From Mesoterricola silvestris (GTDB lineage Bacteria; Acidobacteriota; Holophagae; Holophagales; Holophagaceae), in the NCBI RefSeq assembly GCF_030295405.1, contig NZ_AP027080.1, positions 1,302,001-1,366,000 on the forward strand: a stretch of DNA of 64,000 bases. Direction: 5' to 3'. The first letter of the stretch is position 1; each line of letters starts with the position of its first letter. The position numbers were made by a program, and so were the translations under genes. The notes beneath the pieces are model-generated. The model saw only the letters and a program-made list of their open reading frames with translations, had not been told where the DNA came from and did not search any database. Shown here one piece after another: positions 33,589 to 41,889 of this stretch.

Positions 33589-35562
33589 ATGGGCTTTCGG
33601 AAGATCAACACCCCGGGGATCCTCTCCGCCTGGGAGCAGTTCGTCAGCACGGGGGACCTGGAGCCGGGGGTCCTGGCCCCGGAGGTGGAGGCCTCCTGGC
33701 GCCGCTGCCTGGAGGCGGGGGTGGACCCCTTCGCGGGCCGGGCCCCGGGGGTGCTGCGCCCCACGCTCTTCGCGGAGCTGCGCGAGCGCAAGCAGGACCT
33801 GATCCGGGTGGCCAGGCCCTTCATGGACAACCTGTTCGGCCTGGTGGCGGGGAGCTTCGTGGTGCTGCTCTTCGACGAGCACGGGGTCCTCCTGGAGACG
33901 GTGGGCGACCCCGAGCGCATCCGCACCTGCCAGGACCTGAACCTCAACGGCGGGGCCCTGTGGGACGAGCACGAGGTGGGCACCAACGGGGCCGGCACCT
34001 CCCTGATCCTGGGGCGGCCCTTCCAGGTTTCGGGTCCCGAGCACTTCTGCCGCAAGCACCACCGCTGGACCTGCTCGGGCGCGCCCATCCTGGACCCGGA
34101 GGGCAGGGCCATCGGCCTCCTGGACCTCTCCGGCCCCGTGGACGAGACCCATTCCCACACCCTGGGCCTGGTGATGGCCGCGGTGGCCGCCATCCAGAAC
34201 GCCCTGATCCTGGGCCAGCGCAACCAGGAACTGACGCTCCTGAACGACCGCCTCTCCCGGGTGCTGGGCACCGTCACCGACGGGGTGGTGGTGGTGGACG
34301 CCCAGGGCGTCATCGGCCAGATCAATCCCGCGGCCGAACGCATCCTGGCCATCCCCGGGGCCCGGGCCGAAGGCCGGTCCATCCGGGACCTGGTCCTGGA
34401 TCCGGAACCGGTGGCGGCGCTCCTGGAGCGGGGGCAGGAATTCCTGGACCGGGAGCTGGACGTGCAAAGCGGCCCCGGCGTGCAGCACTGCCTGGCCAGC
34501 GGCAAGCCCATCCTGGGCGGCGGCGGGGCGGTGCGGGGCGCCGTGCTGTTCGTGAACCCCATCAACAAGCTCAAGCGGCTCGTGAACCGCTTCTCCGGGG
34601 CCCAGGCCACCTTCCGCTTCGAGGATATCCTGGGCCAGGGGCAGGCCCTGGTGCGGGCGGTCCAATTGGGGCGGGCGGCGGCGGAGAACGAAAGCAATGT
34701 CCTGCTCACCGGGGAGAGCGGCACGGGCAAGGAGATGTTCGCCCAGTCCATCCACAACCAGTCCTCCCGGCGAAAGGGTCCCTTCGTGGCCGTGAACTGC
34801 GGGGCCATCCCCCGGGAGCTCATCGCCAGCGAGCTCTTCGGGTACCAGGACGGCGCCTTCACCGGGGCCGCCCGGGGCGGCCGCCCCGGGAAGTTCGAAC
34901 TGGCCGGGGGCGGGACCCTCTTCCTGGACGAGATCGGCGACATGCCCCTGGAACAGCAGGTGGCCCTGCTTCGGGTGCTCCAGGACCGCGCCATCACCCG
35001 CCTCGGGGGGGACCGGGCCTTCCTGGTGGACGTGCGCATCATCTGCGCCACCCACAAGGACCTTCGGGAGGAGGCCCGGCGCGGGACCTTCCGCCAGGAC
35101 CTCTACTACCGCCTCAACGTCTCCATGATCAAGCTCCCGCCCCTGCGCGAGCACCCCGAGGACGTCCCCGTGCTCCTGCAGGCCTTCCTGGCCAGGCGCG
35201 GGAACCGCGCCGCCCTGGACGTGGACCCCGCCGCCGTGGCCGCGCTCCAGGCCTACCCCTGGCCCGGCAACATCCGGGAGTTCCAGAACGTCGTGGAGCG
35301 CATGGCCCTGTCCGTGCAGGGCAGCCGCATCACCCTGGAGCATCTGCCGGAAGAACTCCTGCGCTCCCCCGAGGCCCTCCCGCCCCCGCCCCCGGCCGTT
35401 GCCTCGGGACCCCTGAAGCTGAGGGACCTCCTGGCCGAGGAGGAGCGGGAGGAGATCCTGGCCTCGCTGCGGTCCGCCAAGGGGAACATGACCCGGGCGG
35501 CGCAGAACCTGGGAATCTCGCGGAACACCCTCTACCGGAAGATGGAGAAGTTCGGGCTCTAG
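33589..35562 (+). CDS. Sigma-54-dependent transcriptional activator (AcoR-like)
   Basis: The protein has 657 residues. A GAF-type sensor domain (about 50-200), including WDEHEVGTNGAGTSL, is followed by a PAS domain (about 215-300). The AAA+ sigma-54 domain has Walker A GESGTGKE and the RNA-polymerase contact GAFTGA (422-427). A C-terminal Fis-type helix-turn-helix ends NLGISRNTLYRKMEKFGL. AcoR-like activators sense acetoin, aldehydes or alcohols. It is divergent from AOR and very probably activates it. GGAGG precedes the chosen ATG. Confidence 0.92.
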   Translation: MGFRKINTPGILSAWEQFVSTGDLEPGVLAPEVEASWRRCLEAGVDPFAGRAPGVLRPTLFAELRERKQDLIRVARPFMDNLFGLVAGSFVVLLFDEHGVLLETVGDPERIRTCQDLNLNGGALWDEHEVGTNGAGTSLILGRPFQVSGPEHFCRKHHRWTCSGAPILDPEGRAIGLLDLSGPVDETHSHTLGLVMAAVAAIQNALILGQRNQELTLLNDRLSRVLGTVTDGVVVVDAQGVIGQINPAAERILAIPGARAEGRSIRDLVLDPEPVAALLERGQEFLDRELDVQSGPGVQHCLASGKPILGGGGAVRGAVLFVNPINKLKRLVNRFSGAQATFRFEDILGQGQALVRAVQLGRAAAENESNVLLTGESGTGKEMFAQSIHNQSSRRKGPFVAVNCGAIPRELIASELFGYQDGAFTGAARGGRPGKFELAGGGTLFLDEIGDMPLEQQVALLRVLQDRAITRLGGDRAFLVDVRIICATHKDLREEARRGTFRQDLYYRLNVSMIKLPPLREHPEDVPVLLQAFLARRGNRAALDVDPAAVAALQAYPWPGNIREFQNVVERMALSVQGSRITLEHLPEELLRSPEALPPPPPAVASGPLKLRDLLAEEEREEILASLRSAKGNMTRAAQNLGISRNTLYRKMEKFGL

Positions 35563-35596
35563 GTGCGCCAGCAAACCCTAGCTGCCATGAAACAGA

Positions 35597-35620
35597 GATG
35601 AAGGGGCTGTTCCTGGTTGA
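35597..35620. repeat. Short intergenic repeat, second copy
   Basis: GATGAAGGGGCTGTTCCTGG matches the element at 18861-18890 with a few changes. It lies in the gap after the sigma-54 activator, followed by GGGGATGAAGGGGATGAG. No gene is seen in the 137-bp gap. Confidence 0.45.
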
Positions 35621-35699
35621 GGGGATGAAGGGGATGAGATAAGGAAGGATGGAAACCAGGGCGCCAATCCGGGACCCGCACCCCCACGTTGCCAGGCCC

Positions 35700-36869
35700 C
35701 TACCGCACCGCCTCCCGCGCGATCATCAGTTCCTCGTTCGTGGGGACCACCGTCACCACCACCCTTGAATCGGAGGTGCTGATGATCCGTTCCCCCTTGC
35801 CGTGCTCGTTGGCCTCGGGATCCAGCTTCACCCCCAGGAACGTGAGCTTGCTGCAGACCTTGGCCCGCACGAAGGTGCTGTGGGTGCCGATGCCGGCGGT
35901 GAAGGTGATGGCGTCCACGCCGTCCAGGACCGTCGCGTAGGAGCCGATGAACTGGCGCACGTTGTAGGTGAGGAGGTCCCGGGCCAGGCGGGCCCTCTCG
36001 TTGCCCTGGTTTGCGGCCATCTCGATCTCCCGGAAATCGGAGGAGACGCCGGAGATGCCCAGGAGGCCGGACTTCTTGTTGAGGAGGTCGGTGATGGCCT
36101 TGTAGTCGAGGTTCTCGTACTCCATGAGCATCTCCACCACGCTGGGATCGATGGTGCCGCAGCGGGTGCCCATGATCACGCCCTGCAAGGGCGTCATGCC
36201 CATGCTGGTGTCCATGCTCTTGCCGTTGAGCACGGCGCAGATGCTCGTGCCGTTGCCGATGTGGCAGGTGATGATCTTCAGGGAGCGCAGGGGACGGCAC
36301 AGGAGCAGGGCGGTGCGGGCGGCCACGAAGGCGTGGCTGGTGCCGTGGAAGCCGTAGCGCCGGATGCCGTACTTCTGGCTGAGTTCGTAGGGGATGCCGT
36401 AGATGCGGGCGAAGTCGGGGATGTCGTGGTGGAAGGCCGTGTCGAAGACCGCCACGTGGGGCACGTCCGGGAAGGCCTCCATGGCGGTGCGGATGCCCAG
36501 GGCGTTGGCGGGGTTGTGGAGGGGGGCGTAGAGGGAGAAGTGCTCGATGTCGGCCACCACCTCCTCGGTGACCAGGACCGAATCCCCGTACTTGGGCCCG
36601 CCGTGCACCACCCGGTGCCCCACCGCGTGGATGGGCGTGTCGTGGAGGACGGCGGCGCGAAGGCGTTCCAGGATGGCCTCCAGGGCCTCCCGGTGGGTGG
36701 GCAGGGGCAGGGTGTCCCTGCGCTTGTCGCCGGCCAGGGTGCATTCCAGATTGGCTTCCGCCAGCCCGATGCGCTCCGCCATGCCTTCGGCGATGGAAAC
36801 CTCCTTCGTCATATCGAAGAGGTTGAACTTGAGGCTGGAGGACCCGGCGTTCAGGACGAGGACGAACAT
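35700..36869 (-). CDS. ackA: Acetate kinase
   Basis: This 389-residue protein has the N-terminal loop LVLNAGSSSLKFN, HNPANALGIR, AVFDTAFHHD, the adenosine region GFHGTSHAFVA and HIGNGTSICAV. It makes ATP and acetate from acetyl phosphate. It fits the acetyl-CoA-producing ornithine pathway in the same window. No phosphotransacetylase is present here. No clear ribosome site precedes the ATG. Confidence 0.96.
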   Translation of the reverse strand: MFVLVLNAGSSSLKFNLFDMTKEVSIAEGMAERIGLAEANLECTLAGDKRRDTLPLPTHREALEAILERLRAAVLHDTPIHAVGHRVVHGGPKYGDSVLVTEEVVADIEHFSLYAPLHNPANALGIRTAMEAFPDVPHVAVFDTAFHHDIPDFARIYGIPYELSQKYGIRRYGFHGTSHAFVAARTALLLCRPLRSLKIITCHIGNGTSICAVLNGKSMDTSMGMTPLQGVIMGTRCGTIDPSVVEMLMEYENLDYKAITDLLNKKSGLLGISGVSSDFREIEMAANQGNERARLARDLLTYNVRQFIGSYATVLDGVDAITFTAGIGTHSTFVRAKVCSKLTFLGVKLDPEANEHGKGERIISTSDSRVVVTVVPTNEELMIAREAVR

Positions 36870-36911
36870 GGCAGAAACAATAGCAGGACTTGCAAGGGAT
36901 AATGGGGCGAG

Positions 36912-38168
36912 ATGACGAAGCCCCCCTCCCCCAGCCTGCGCACCCGGATCCTGCTCCTGGTGTGCGCCACCCTCGTCCCCGCCCTCCTGGTGACGGGGCT
37001 GCTGGTGAGCTGGCAGATGGAGCGCCACACCCGGGCCCTCCTGGAGGAGAAGGCCGGGGTGATCGCGGCCCTGGCCGCCCAGGACGAGGCGGTGGTGGGG
37101 GCCCTGGCCGCGGGGAGGCCCGGGGCCCAGGCCTGTGCGGAGCGCCTGCGCCTGGCCTCGGGGGTGGACTACGTGGTGGTGCTGGACCTGGCCGGGAACC
37201 GCATCACCCACCCCAACCCGGCCCTCATCGGGGGCCCCTTCAAGGGGGGGGATGACCGGGAGGTGTTCCGGGGGCGCGCCTACACCTCCGTGGCCGAGGG
37301 CACCCTGGGCACGGCCCTGCGGGTGTTCCGGCCGGTGCGGGATCCGGAGGGCCGCCAGGTGGGGGCCGTGGTGGTGGGGGTCCTCATGAAGGGCATCGAC
37401 CACCACCTGCTGGCGGTGCGGCGCATGGTCCTGGGAGGCCTGCTGCTGGGCCTGGCCGCGGGCGTCCTGGGGGCCTTCGCCGTGGCCTGGCGCATCAAGC
37501 GGGTCCTGCTGGGCATGGAGCCGGGGGAGATCGCCGCGGCCCTGCAGGAACAGCTGGCCGGGGTGAAGCTCTACGCGGACGCCCTGCGGGGGCAGACCCA
37601 TGAATTCATGAACAAGCTGCACGTGATCCTGGGCCTGGCGCGCCTGGGGGAGCTGGAGCGGCTCACGGCCTACCTCGCGGACCTGGCCCGGGCCGCGGAC
37701 GACGACGTGGGCGCCGTGGTGCGGGCCGTGAAGGACCCGGTGCTCGCGGGGTTCCTCCTTGCCCGGTCCGCCTCGGCGCGGGAAAAGAACCTCCGGGTTA
37801 CCCTGGCCCCCGATTCCGAGGTGCCGGCCCCCGGGGCCCCCGGGGCGGTGCACGACGCCATCACCATCCTGGGCAACTTCCTGGAGAACGCCGCGGAGGC
37901 CATGGGCGCCGGCGGCGAGATCGGCGTGCTCCTGCGGGTGGAGGAGGGCCGCCTGGAGATCCGGGTGGAGGACCGCGGCCCGGGCCTGCCCCCGGGGCCG
38001 ATCTTCGCCAAGGGCTTCTCCACCAAGGGCCCCGACCGGGGCTACGGCCTCCACCACGCCCGCCAGCGGGTGGAGGCCGCCGGAGGCCTGCTCACCGCCC
38101 AGGACCGGGAGGGGGGCGGCGCCACCTTCCGGGCCGTCATCCCCTTCCCCGAGGAGGTCCGCCCATGA
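36912..38168 (+). CDS. CitA/DcuS-type sensor histidine kinase lacking a cytoplasmic PAS domain
   Basis: This 418-residue kinase has two membrane spans (about 12-34 and 176-196) around a periplasmic Cache-type sensor with GVDYVVVLDLAGNRITHPNP. The H-box is QTHEFMNKLHVILGL (His230), typical of CitA/DcuS/DctS kinases that sense citrate or C4-dicarboxylates. Those kinases usually have a cytoplasmic PAS domain between membrane and H-box. Here the linker is only about 25 residues, so the PAS is absent. It overlaps its regulator by 4 bp. Confidence 0.88.
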   Translation: MTKPPSPSLRTRILLLVCATLVPALLVTGLLVSWQMERHTRALLEEKAGVIAALAAQDEAVVGALAAGRPGAQACAERLRLASGVDYVVVLDLAGNRITHPNPALIGGPFKGGDDREVFRGRAYTSVAEGTLGTALRVFRPVRDPEGRQVGAVVVGVLMKGIDHHLLAVRRMVLGGLLLGLAAGVLGAFAVAWRIKRVLLGMEPGEIAAALQEQLAGVKLYADALRGQTHEFMNKLHVILGLARLGELERLTAYLADLARAADDDVGAVVRAVKDPVLAGFLLARSASAREKNLRVTLAPDSEVPAPGAPGAVHDAITILGNFLENAAEAMGAGGEIGVLLRVEEGRLEIRVEDRGPGLPPGPIFAKGFSTKGPDRGYGLHHARQRVEAAGGLLTAQDREGGGATFRAVIPFPEEVRP

Positions 38169-38860
38169 TCCAGGTGCTCCTGGTGGAAGACGATCCCATG
38201 GTGGCCGAGGTCAACCGGCTCTACGTGGACCGGGTGCCGGGCTTTTGCGCCGCGGCCAGCGCCCGGGACGGGGCCGCCGCCCTGGAGCTGCTGCGGACCC
38301 GGCCCTTCGACCTGGTGCTCCTGGACATCGGCATGCCTGGCCCGGACGGGCTGGACCTCCTGGCCACCATCCGGGCCTCGGACCTGGAGGTGGACGTCAT
38401 CTTCGTCACCGCCGCCCGGGACACCCGCACCATCGGCCGCGCCCTGAAGCTGGGGGCCATGGACTACCTCATCAAGCCCTTCGAGTTCGAGCGCATGAAG
38501 CAGGCCCTGGAGCACTACGCCCAGGCGCACCGCATGATGAGCCAGGACCGCCCCGCCAGCCAGGAGGATCTGGACCGGGTCTTCGCGCGGCCCGCGGCGC
38601 ACCCGGACCTGCCCAAGGGCCTGGACCGCTCCACCCTGGGCAGCGTCTGGAAGGCCCTGGCGCCCGGCGCCCCGGGCATCACCTGCGAGGAGCTGGGGCA
38701 GCGGGTGGGCCTCTCCCGGGTCTCCGTGCGCAAGTACCTGGAATTCCTCACCACCATCCAGGCGCTGCGCCGGGAATCCGCCTTCGGCGCCATCGGCCGG
38801 CCCCTGCACCTCTATCATCTGCAGGCCGGGGCCGAGGAGGCCGTCCGTCCCTTTCTTTAA
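38165..38860 (+). CDS. CitB/DctR-type response regulator
   Basis: This 231-residue protein has a receiver with Asp54 (VLLDIGMPGPDG) and IKPFEFERM. A C-terminal helix-turn-helix (about 180-225) contains ITCEELGQRVGLSRVSVRKYL, typical of CitB/DcuR-type regulators. It is the partner of the kinase just upstream. The flavocytochrome gene 105 bp downstream is a likely target. Confidence 0.9.
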   Translation: MIQVLLVEDDPMVAEVNRLYVDRVPGFCAAASARDGAAALELLRTRPFDLVLLDIGMPGPDGLDLLATIRASDLEVDVIFVTAARDTRTIGRALKLGAMDYLIKPFEFERMKQALEHYAQAHRMMSQDRPASQEDLDRVFARPAAHPDLPKGLDRSTLGSVWKALAPGAPGITCEELGQRVGLSRVSVRKYLEFLTTIQALRRESAFGAIGRPLHLYHLQAGAEEAVRPFL

Positions 38861-38927
38861 TTTCAAAACTTGAAAATACTTCCAATAGCTTCCACCCGGA
38901 GGCGGGCCTCGCAATCATGGAATTGAG

Positions 38928-38947
38928 ATCGATAAAAAAATATCGAT
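38928..38947. promoter_or_regulatory. ATCGATA/TATCGAT inverted repeat before flavocytochrome gene
   Basis: ATCGATA and TATCGAT are separated by six A bases and lie 19-38 bp before the start codon. A second small repeat, TTCAA-AAC-TTGAA, lies about 60 bp further up. Either could bind the adjacent CitB-type regulator, or the first could be part of a terminator or leader hairpin. Confidence 0.35.
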
Positions 38948-38965
38948 TCAACCCTGGGAGGCAGC

Positions 38966-40705
38966 ATGCACCGAGAGCTCCGGAAATTCCTGGCCGGCGT
39001 GGCCCTGGCGGCGGCCGCCTTCGCGGCCCCGCAGCCCCTGGCCAAGCTCCACGCGGACAAGGGCGTGACCTGCGCCGATTGCCACGGCAAGGGCAAGGTG
39101 CGGGTGGACGACAACGAGACCGCGCCGAACCTGGCCTGCGTGCGCTGCCACGGGGACCTCAAGGCCATGGCCAAGGGCGCGGCCGATCCCCTGGGCCCCC
39201 ACGCCTCCCACCTGGGCGCCACCAGCTGCACCATCTGCCACCGGGGCCACGAGGCCTCCCGGTCCTACTGCCTCAGCTGCCACGATTTCGAAATGAAGAT
39301 GCCCGGCGGGAGCGACGCGGCCTGGAAGCCCCAGGCCATGTCCACGCGCCGGGACAAGCGGGTCGACCGCGCCGATGTGCTGGTGGTGGGCAGCGGCGCC
39401 GCGGGCATGGTGGCGGCCATCACGGCCCACGACGCGGGGGCGCGGGTCATCGTGCTGGAGAAGCAGCCCCTCACCGGCGGCAATTCCATGCTGGCCGAAG
39501 GGGGCATGAACGCCGCGGGCACCCGGGCCCAGGCCCGGAAGGGGATCAAGGATTCGGTGGAGCTCATGAAGGAGGACACCCTCAAGGGGGGCAAGTACCT
39601 GGCGGAGCCCTCCCTGGTGGAGATCCTCGCCCGGAACTCCTCGGCCTCCGTGGACTACATGGAGAAGCTGGGCGCGGATCTTTCCGACGTGGGCCGCCTG
39701 GGCGGGGCCAGCGTGAGCCGCGCCCACCGCCCCACGGGGGGCCTGCCCGTGGGCGCCCACCTGGTGGACGTGCTCCGGCGCAACGCCGCGGAGCGCAAGC
39801 TGGACGTGCGCGTGAACTCCCGGGTGGTGAAACTCCTCGAGGGCAAGGACGGCGCCATCCAGGGCGTCGAGGTGAGCGGGCTCCACCGCGGCACCTACCG
39901 CATCCTGGCCAAGTCCGTGATCCTGGCCGCCGGGGGCTTCTCGGCCAATCCGGAGCGGGTGGCGCGCTACCAGCCCTCCCTCAAGGGCATGGCCAGCTCC
40001 AACCAGCCCGGGGCCACCGGCGACGGCCTGGACCTGGGCGAGGCCAAGGGCGGCAGGCTGCGGGACATGGAGCAGATCCAGATCCATCCCAGCGTCGCCA
40101 AGGGCAGCCGGATCCTCATCACCGAAGCCGTGCGCGGCAACGGCGCGATCCTGGTGAACCGCCAGGGGGTGCGCTTCTTCAACGAGATCGGCACCCGGGA
40201 CGCCGTGTCCCAGGCCATCCTCCACCAGGAGGGCAAGTCCGCCTTCCTCGTCTTCGATGAAAGCGTGCGCAGGAGCCTCAAGCAGATCGACGGCTACTTC
40301 CACCTGAAGCTGGTGAAGGAGGGCGCCACGCCCGAAGCCCTGGCCCAGGCGCTGGGCATCCCCGGGGCCGCCCTCAAGGCCACCCTGGACACCTACAACG
40401 CGGCCGTGGACGCCAGGCAGGATCCCCAGTTCAAGCGCCCCGACATGCCCCGGGCCCTGCGGGAGGCGAAGTTCTACGCCATCGAGGTGAACCCGGGCGT
40501 CCACTACACCATGGGCGGCCTGGCCGTGGACGAGGCCACCCGCGTGCTGGCCAAGGACGGCAAGGCCATCCCGGGCTTCTTCGCCGCCGGCGAGGTGACC
40601 GGGGGCGTCCACGGCGCCAACCGCCTGGGGGGCAACAGCATCTCCCAGACCATCACCTTCGGGCGCATCGCCGGCGCCACCGCGGCGGCCTTCGCGAAAC
40701 CCTGA
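38966..40705 (+). CDS. Periplasmic tetraheme flavocytochrome c, fumarate-reductase-like
   Basis: This 579-residue protein has a signal peptide (1 to about 20) and four CxxCH heme sites (Cys36, 58, 88, 102), followed by a flavin domain starting VLVVGSGAAGMVAA. It aligns throughout with Shewanella FccA: IQIHPS, ITEAVRGNGAI and the proton-transfer arginine in GTRD (Arg411). The motif VHHTMGG is VHYTMGG here (Tyr514), which may change the substrate. It would reduce fumarate or a related unsaturated acid with electrons from quinol-linked cytochromes. GGGAGG precedes the ATG. Confidence 0.92.
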   Translation: MHRELRKFLAGVALAAAAFAAPQPLAKLHADKGVTCADCHGKGKVRVDDNETAPNLACVRCHGDLKAMAKGAADPLGPHASHLGATSCTICHRGHEASRSYCLSCHDFEMKMPGGSDAAWKPQAMSTRRDKRVDRADVLVVGSGAAGMVAAITAHDAGARVIVLEKQPLTGGNSMLAEGGMNAAGTRAQARKGIKDSVELMKEDTLKGGKYLAEPSLVEILARNSSASVDYMEKLGADLSDVGRLGGASVSRAHRPTGGLPVGAHLVDVLRRNAAERKLDVRVNSRVVKLLEGKDGAIQGVEVSGLHRGTYRILAKSVILAAGGFSANPERVARYQPSLKGMASSNQPGATGDGLDLGEAKGGRLRDMEQIQIHPSVAKGSRILITEAVRGNGAILVNRQGVRFFNEIGTRDAVSQAILHQEGKSAFLVFDESVRRSLKQIDGYFHLKLVKEGATPEALAQALGIPGAALKATLDTYNAAVDARQDPQFKRPDMPRALREAKFYAIEVNPGVHYTMGGLAVDEATRVLAKDGKAIPGFFAAGEVTGGVHGANRLGGNSISQTITFGRIAGATAAAFAKP

Positions 40706-40749
40706 AACGGGAAAACCCGGGAACCTCCTCCCAAGACATAACACATTCA

Positions 40750-40815
40750 TGAAAGCTCCCCAACGGAGGTCCGCCGGCAGGATCCTGCCACCGCGGACTT
40801 CCGTTGGCCATTTCA
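40750..40815. terminator. Large stem-loop between flavocytochrome and lipoprotein genes
   Basis: CCAACGGAGGTCCGC (40760-40774) pairs with GCGGACTTCCGTTGG (40793-40807) with one mismatch. It encloses a perfect palindrome, GGCAGGATCCTGCC, and outer TGAAA/TTTCA extend the stem. There is no T-run, so classical intrinsic termination is uncertain. It may end the flavocytochrome transcript or shield the next one. Confidence 0.55.
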
Positions 40816-40827
40816 TAGAAAGGTTCC

Positions 40828-41226
40828 ATGCGAAGGCTCTGCCTCTTTTCCACTCTGCTGCTCGGCCTGGCCTGTGCCCAGCCGGCGGTCAAACCCGATA
40901 TGGAAGCGCCCCGGAAGGGCCAGCTGACCCTCGGCAGCGTCCAGACCAAGGTCGTCAACGGCAGCACCACCAAAGCCCAGATCCTGGAATGGTTCGGATC
41001 GCCCAACCTGGCCACCAAGACCAAGGAAGGGGAGGTCTGGAACTACACCCGCCAGGGAACCGCGGCCGAGCTCAAGGCCAGCACCATGGGTCTCTGGTTC
41101 CTCGTCGGGGGGTCCCAGAAGGCCACGGGCTTCTCGGGGACCTCCTCCTACAGCTTCGACCTGCTGCTGCGCTTCGATGGGAACGACGTGGTCGTGGACC
41201 ACAAAGTCATGCAGACGGCCTTCTAG
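40828..41226 (+). CDS. Small lipoprotein, BamE/SmpA-like
   Basis: This 132-residue protein has a lipoprotein signal (LLLGLAC, Cys16). The segment TTKAQILEWFGSPNLATKTKEGEVWNY follows the SmpA/OmlA (BamE) pattern, in which a helix with G-x-P is followed by a strand with W-x-Y. BamE-like domains are found in several outer-membrane lipoproteins, so a direct Bam role is not shown. It lies 11 bp before a second lipoprotein gene, and the two are probably co-transcribed. Confidence 0.7.
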   Translation: MRRLCLFSTLLLGLACAQPAVKPDMEAPRKGQLTLGSVQTKVVNGSTTKAQILEWFGSPNLATKTKEGEVWNYTRQGTAAELKASTMGLWFLVGGSQKATGFSGTSSYSFDLLLRFDGNDVVVDHKVMQTAF

Positions 41227-41237
41227 GGAGCCCCGCC

Positions 41238-41762
41238 ATGGTCGGAAAATTCGCGATGTGTTCCCTGGCCGGGGCGCTGCTCCTGGCGGGCCTGGGCTGT
41301 GCGGCCCCCGTCCTCACCCCGGACCAGGTCATGGCCCTGCGCCAGGCCCAGACCCGCTCGTTCCCGGTGTCCCTGGATATCACCTTCAATGCCACCAAGA
41401 CCTACCTGCAGGACAACTTCTACCAGATCCGCCAGGCCAGCCGGGAGAACGGAATGATCAGCGCCTTCAAGGCGCAGGACGTCTCGGCCGGAAAGCAGTT
41501 CTGGGGCACCGTCCTGGTGGGCAACACCGCCAAGAAGGGCGATCAGTTCGAGATCACCCTCACCTTCGAGGCCCTGGACCAGGCCACGACCCAGGTGCGG
41601 TGCAACATCACCCACGGGGAGAGCAACATGCTCGGTTCCCAGGCCGGCGTGGCGGCCGTCACCGATCCGGCCCAGTACAAGTCCCTCCTGGACGGCCTTT
41701 CGGTGGAAGTGGAGCGCCAGAACATGATCAAGGCCATGCGCAAGGATTCGGGGGCCAAGTAG
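41238..41762 (+). CDS. Lipoprotein of unknown function
   Basis: This 174-residue protein has a lipoprotein signal (LLAGLGC, Cys22). The mature domain has DITFNATKTYLQDNFYQIRQASRENGMISAF, then strands typical of a small alpha/beta envelope domain. It resembles the DUF of lipoproteins with a conserved R-x-F start, but I cannot name it. GGGAG precedes the ATG. It probably works in the envelope with the preceding lipoprotein. Confidence 0.65.
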   Translation: MVGKFAMCSLAGALLLAGLGCAAPVLTPDQVMALRQAQTRSFPVSLDITFNATKTYLQDNFYQIRQASRENGMISAFKAQDVSAGKQFWGTVLVGNTAKKGDQFEITLTFEALDQATTQVRCNITHGESNMLGSQAGVAAVTDPAQYKSLLDGLSVEVERQNMIKAMRKDSGAK

Positions 41763-41889
41763 CGCCTGTTTCATGATTTTTCCATATTTTCTCCCGGCAC
41801 CCCTGCCGGCCGTCCAGGAATGGGCCGCCGCCGGGGGCCCGTTCCGTTGTACCGTTCCAGGTGAGCCCTGTTTCATAAAAGGTGTCCGC

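Noticed and set aside
33381-35642. Long plus-strand frame overlapping the sigma-54 activator
   Set aside because: It is a shifted frame of the activator with Gly/Pro/Arg-rich nonsense composition. The true frame has all AAA+ motifs.
37759-40260. Long plus-strand frame over the DcuS-like kinase and flavocytochrome
   Set aside because: It crosses three real genes in a different frame and shows only Pro/Arg/Gly-rich sequence.
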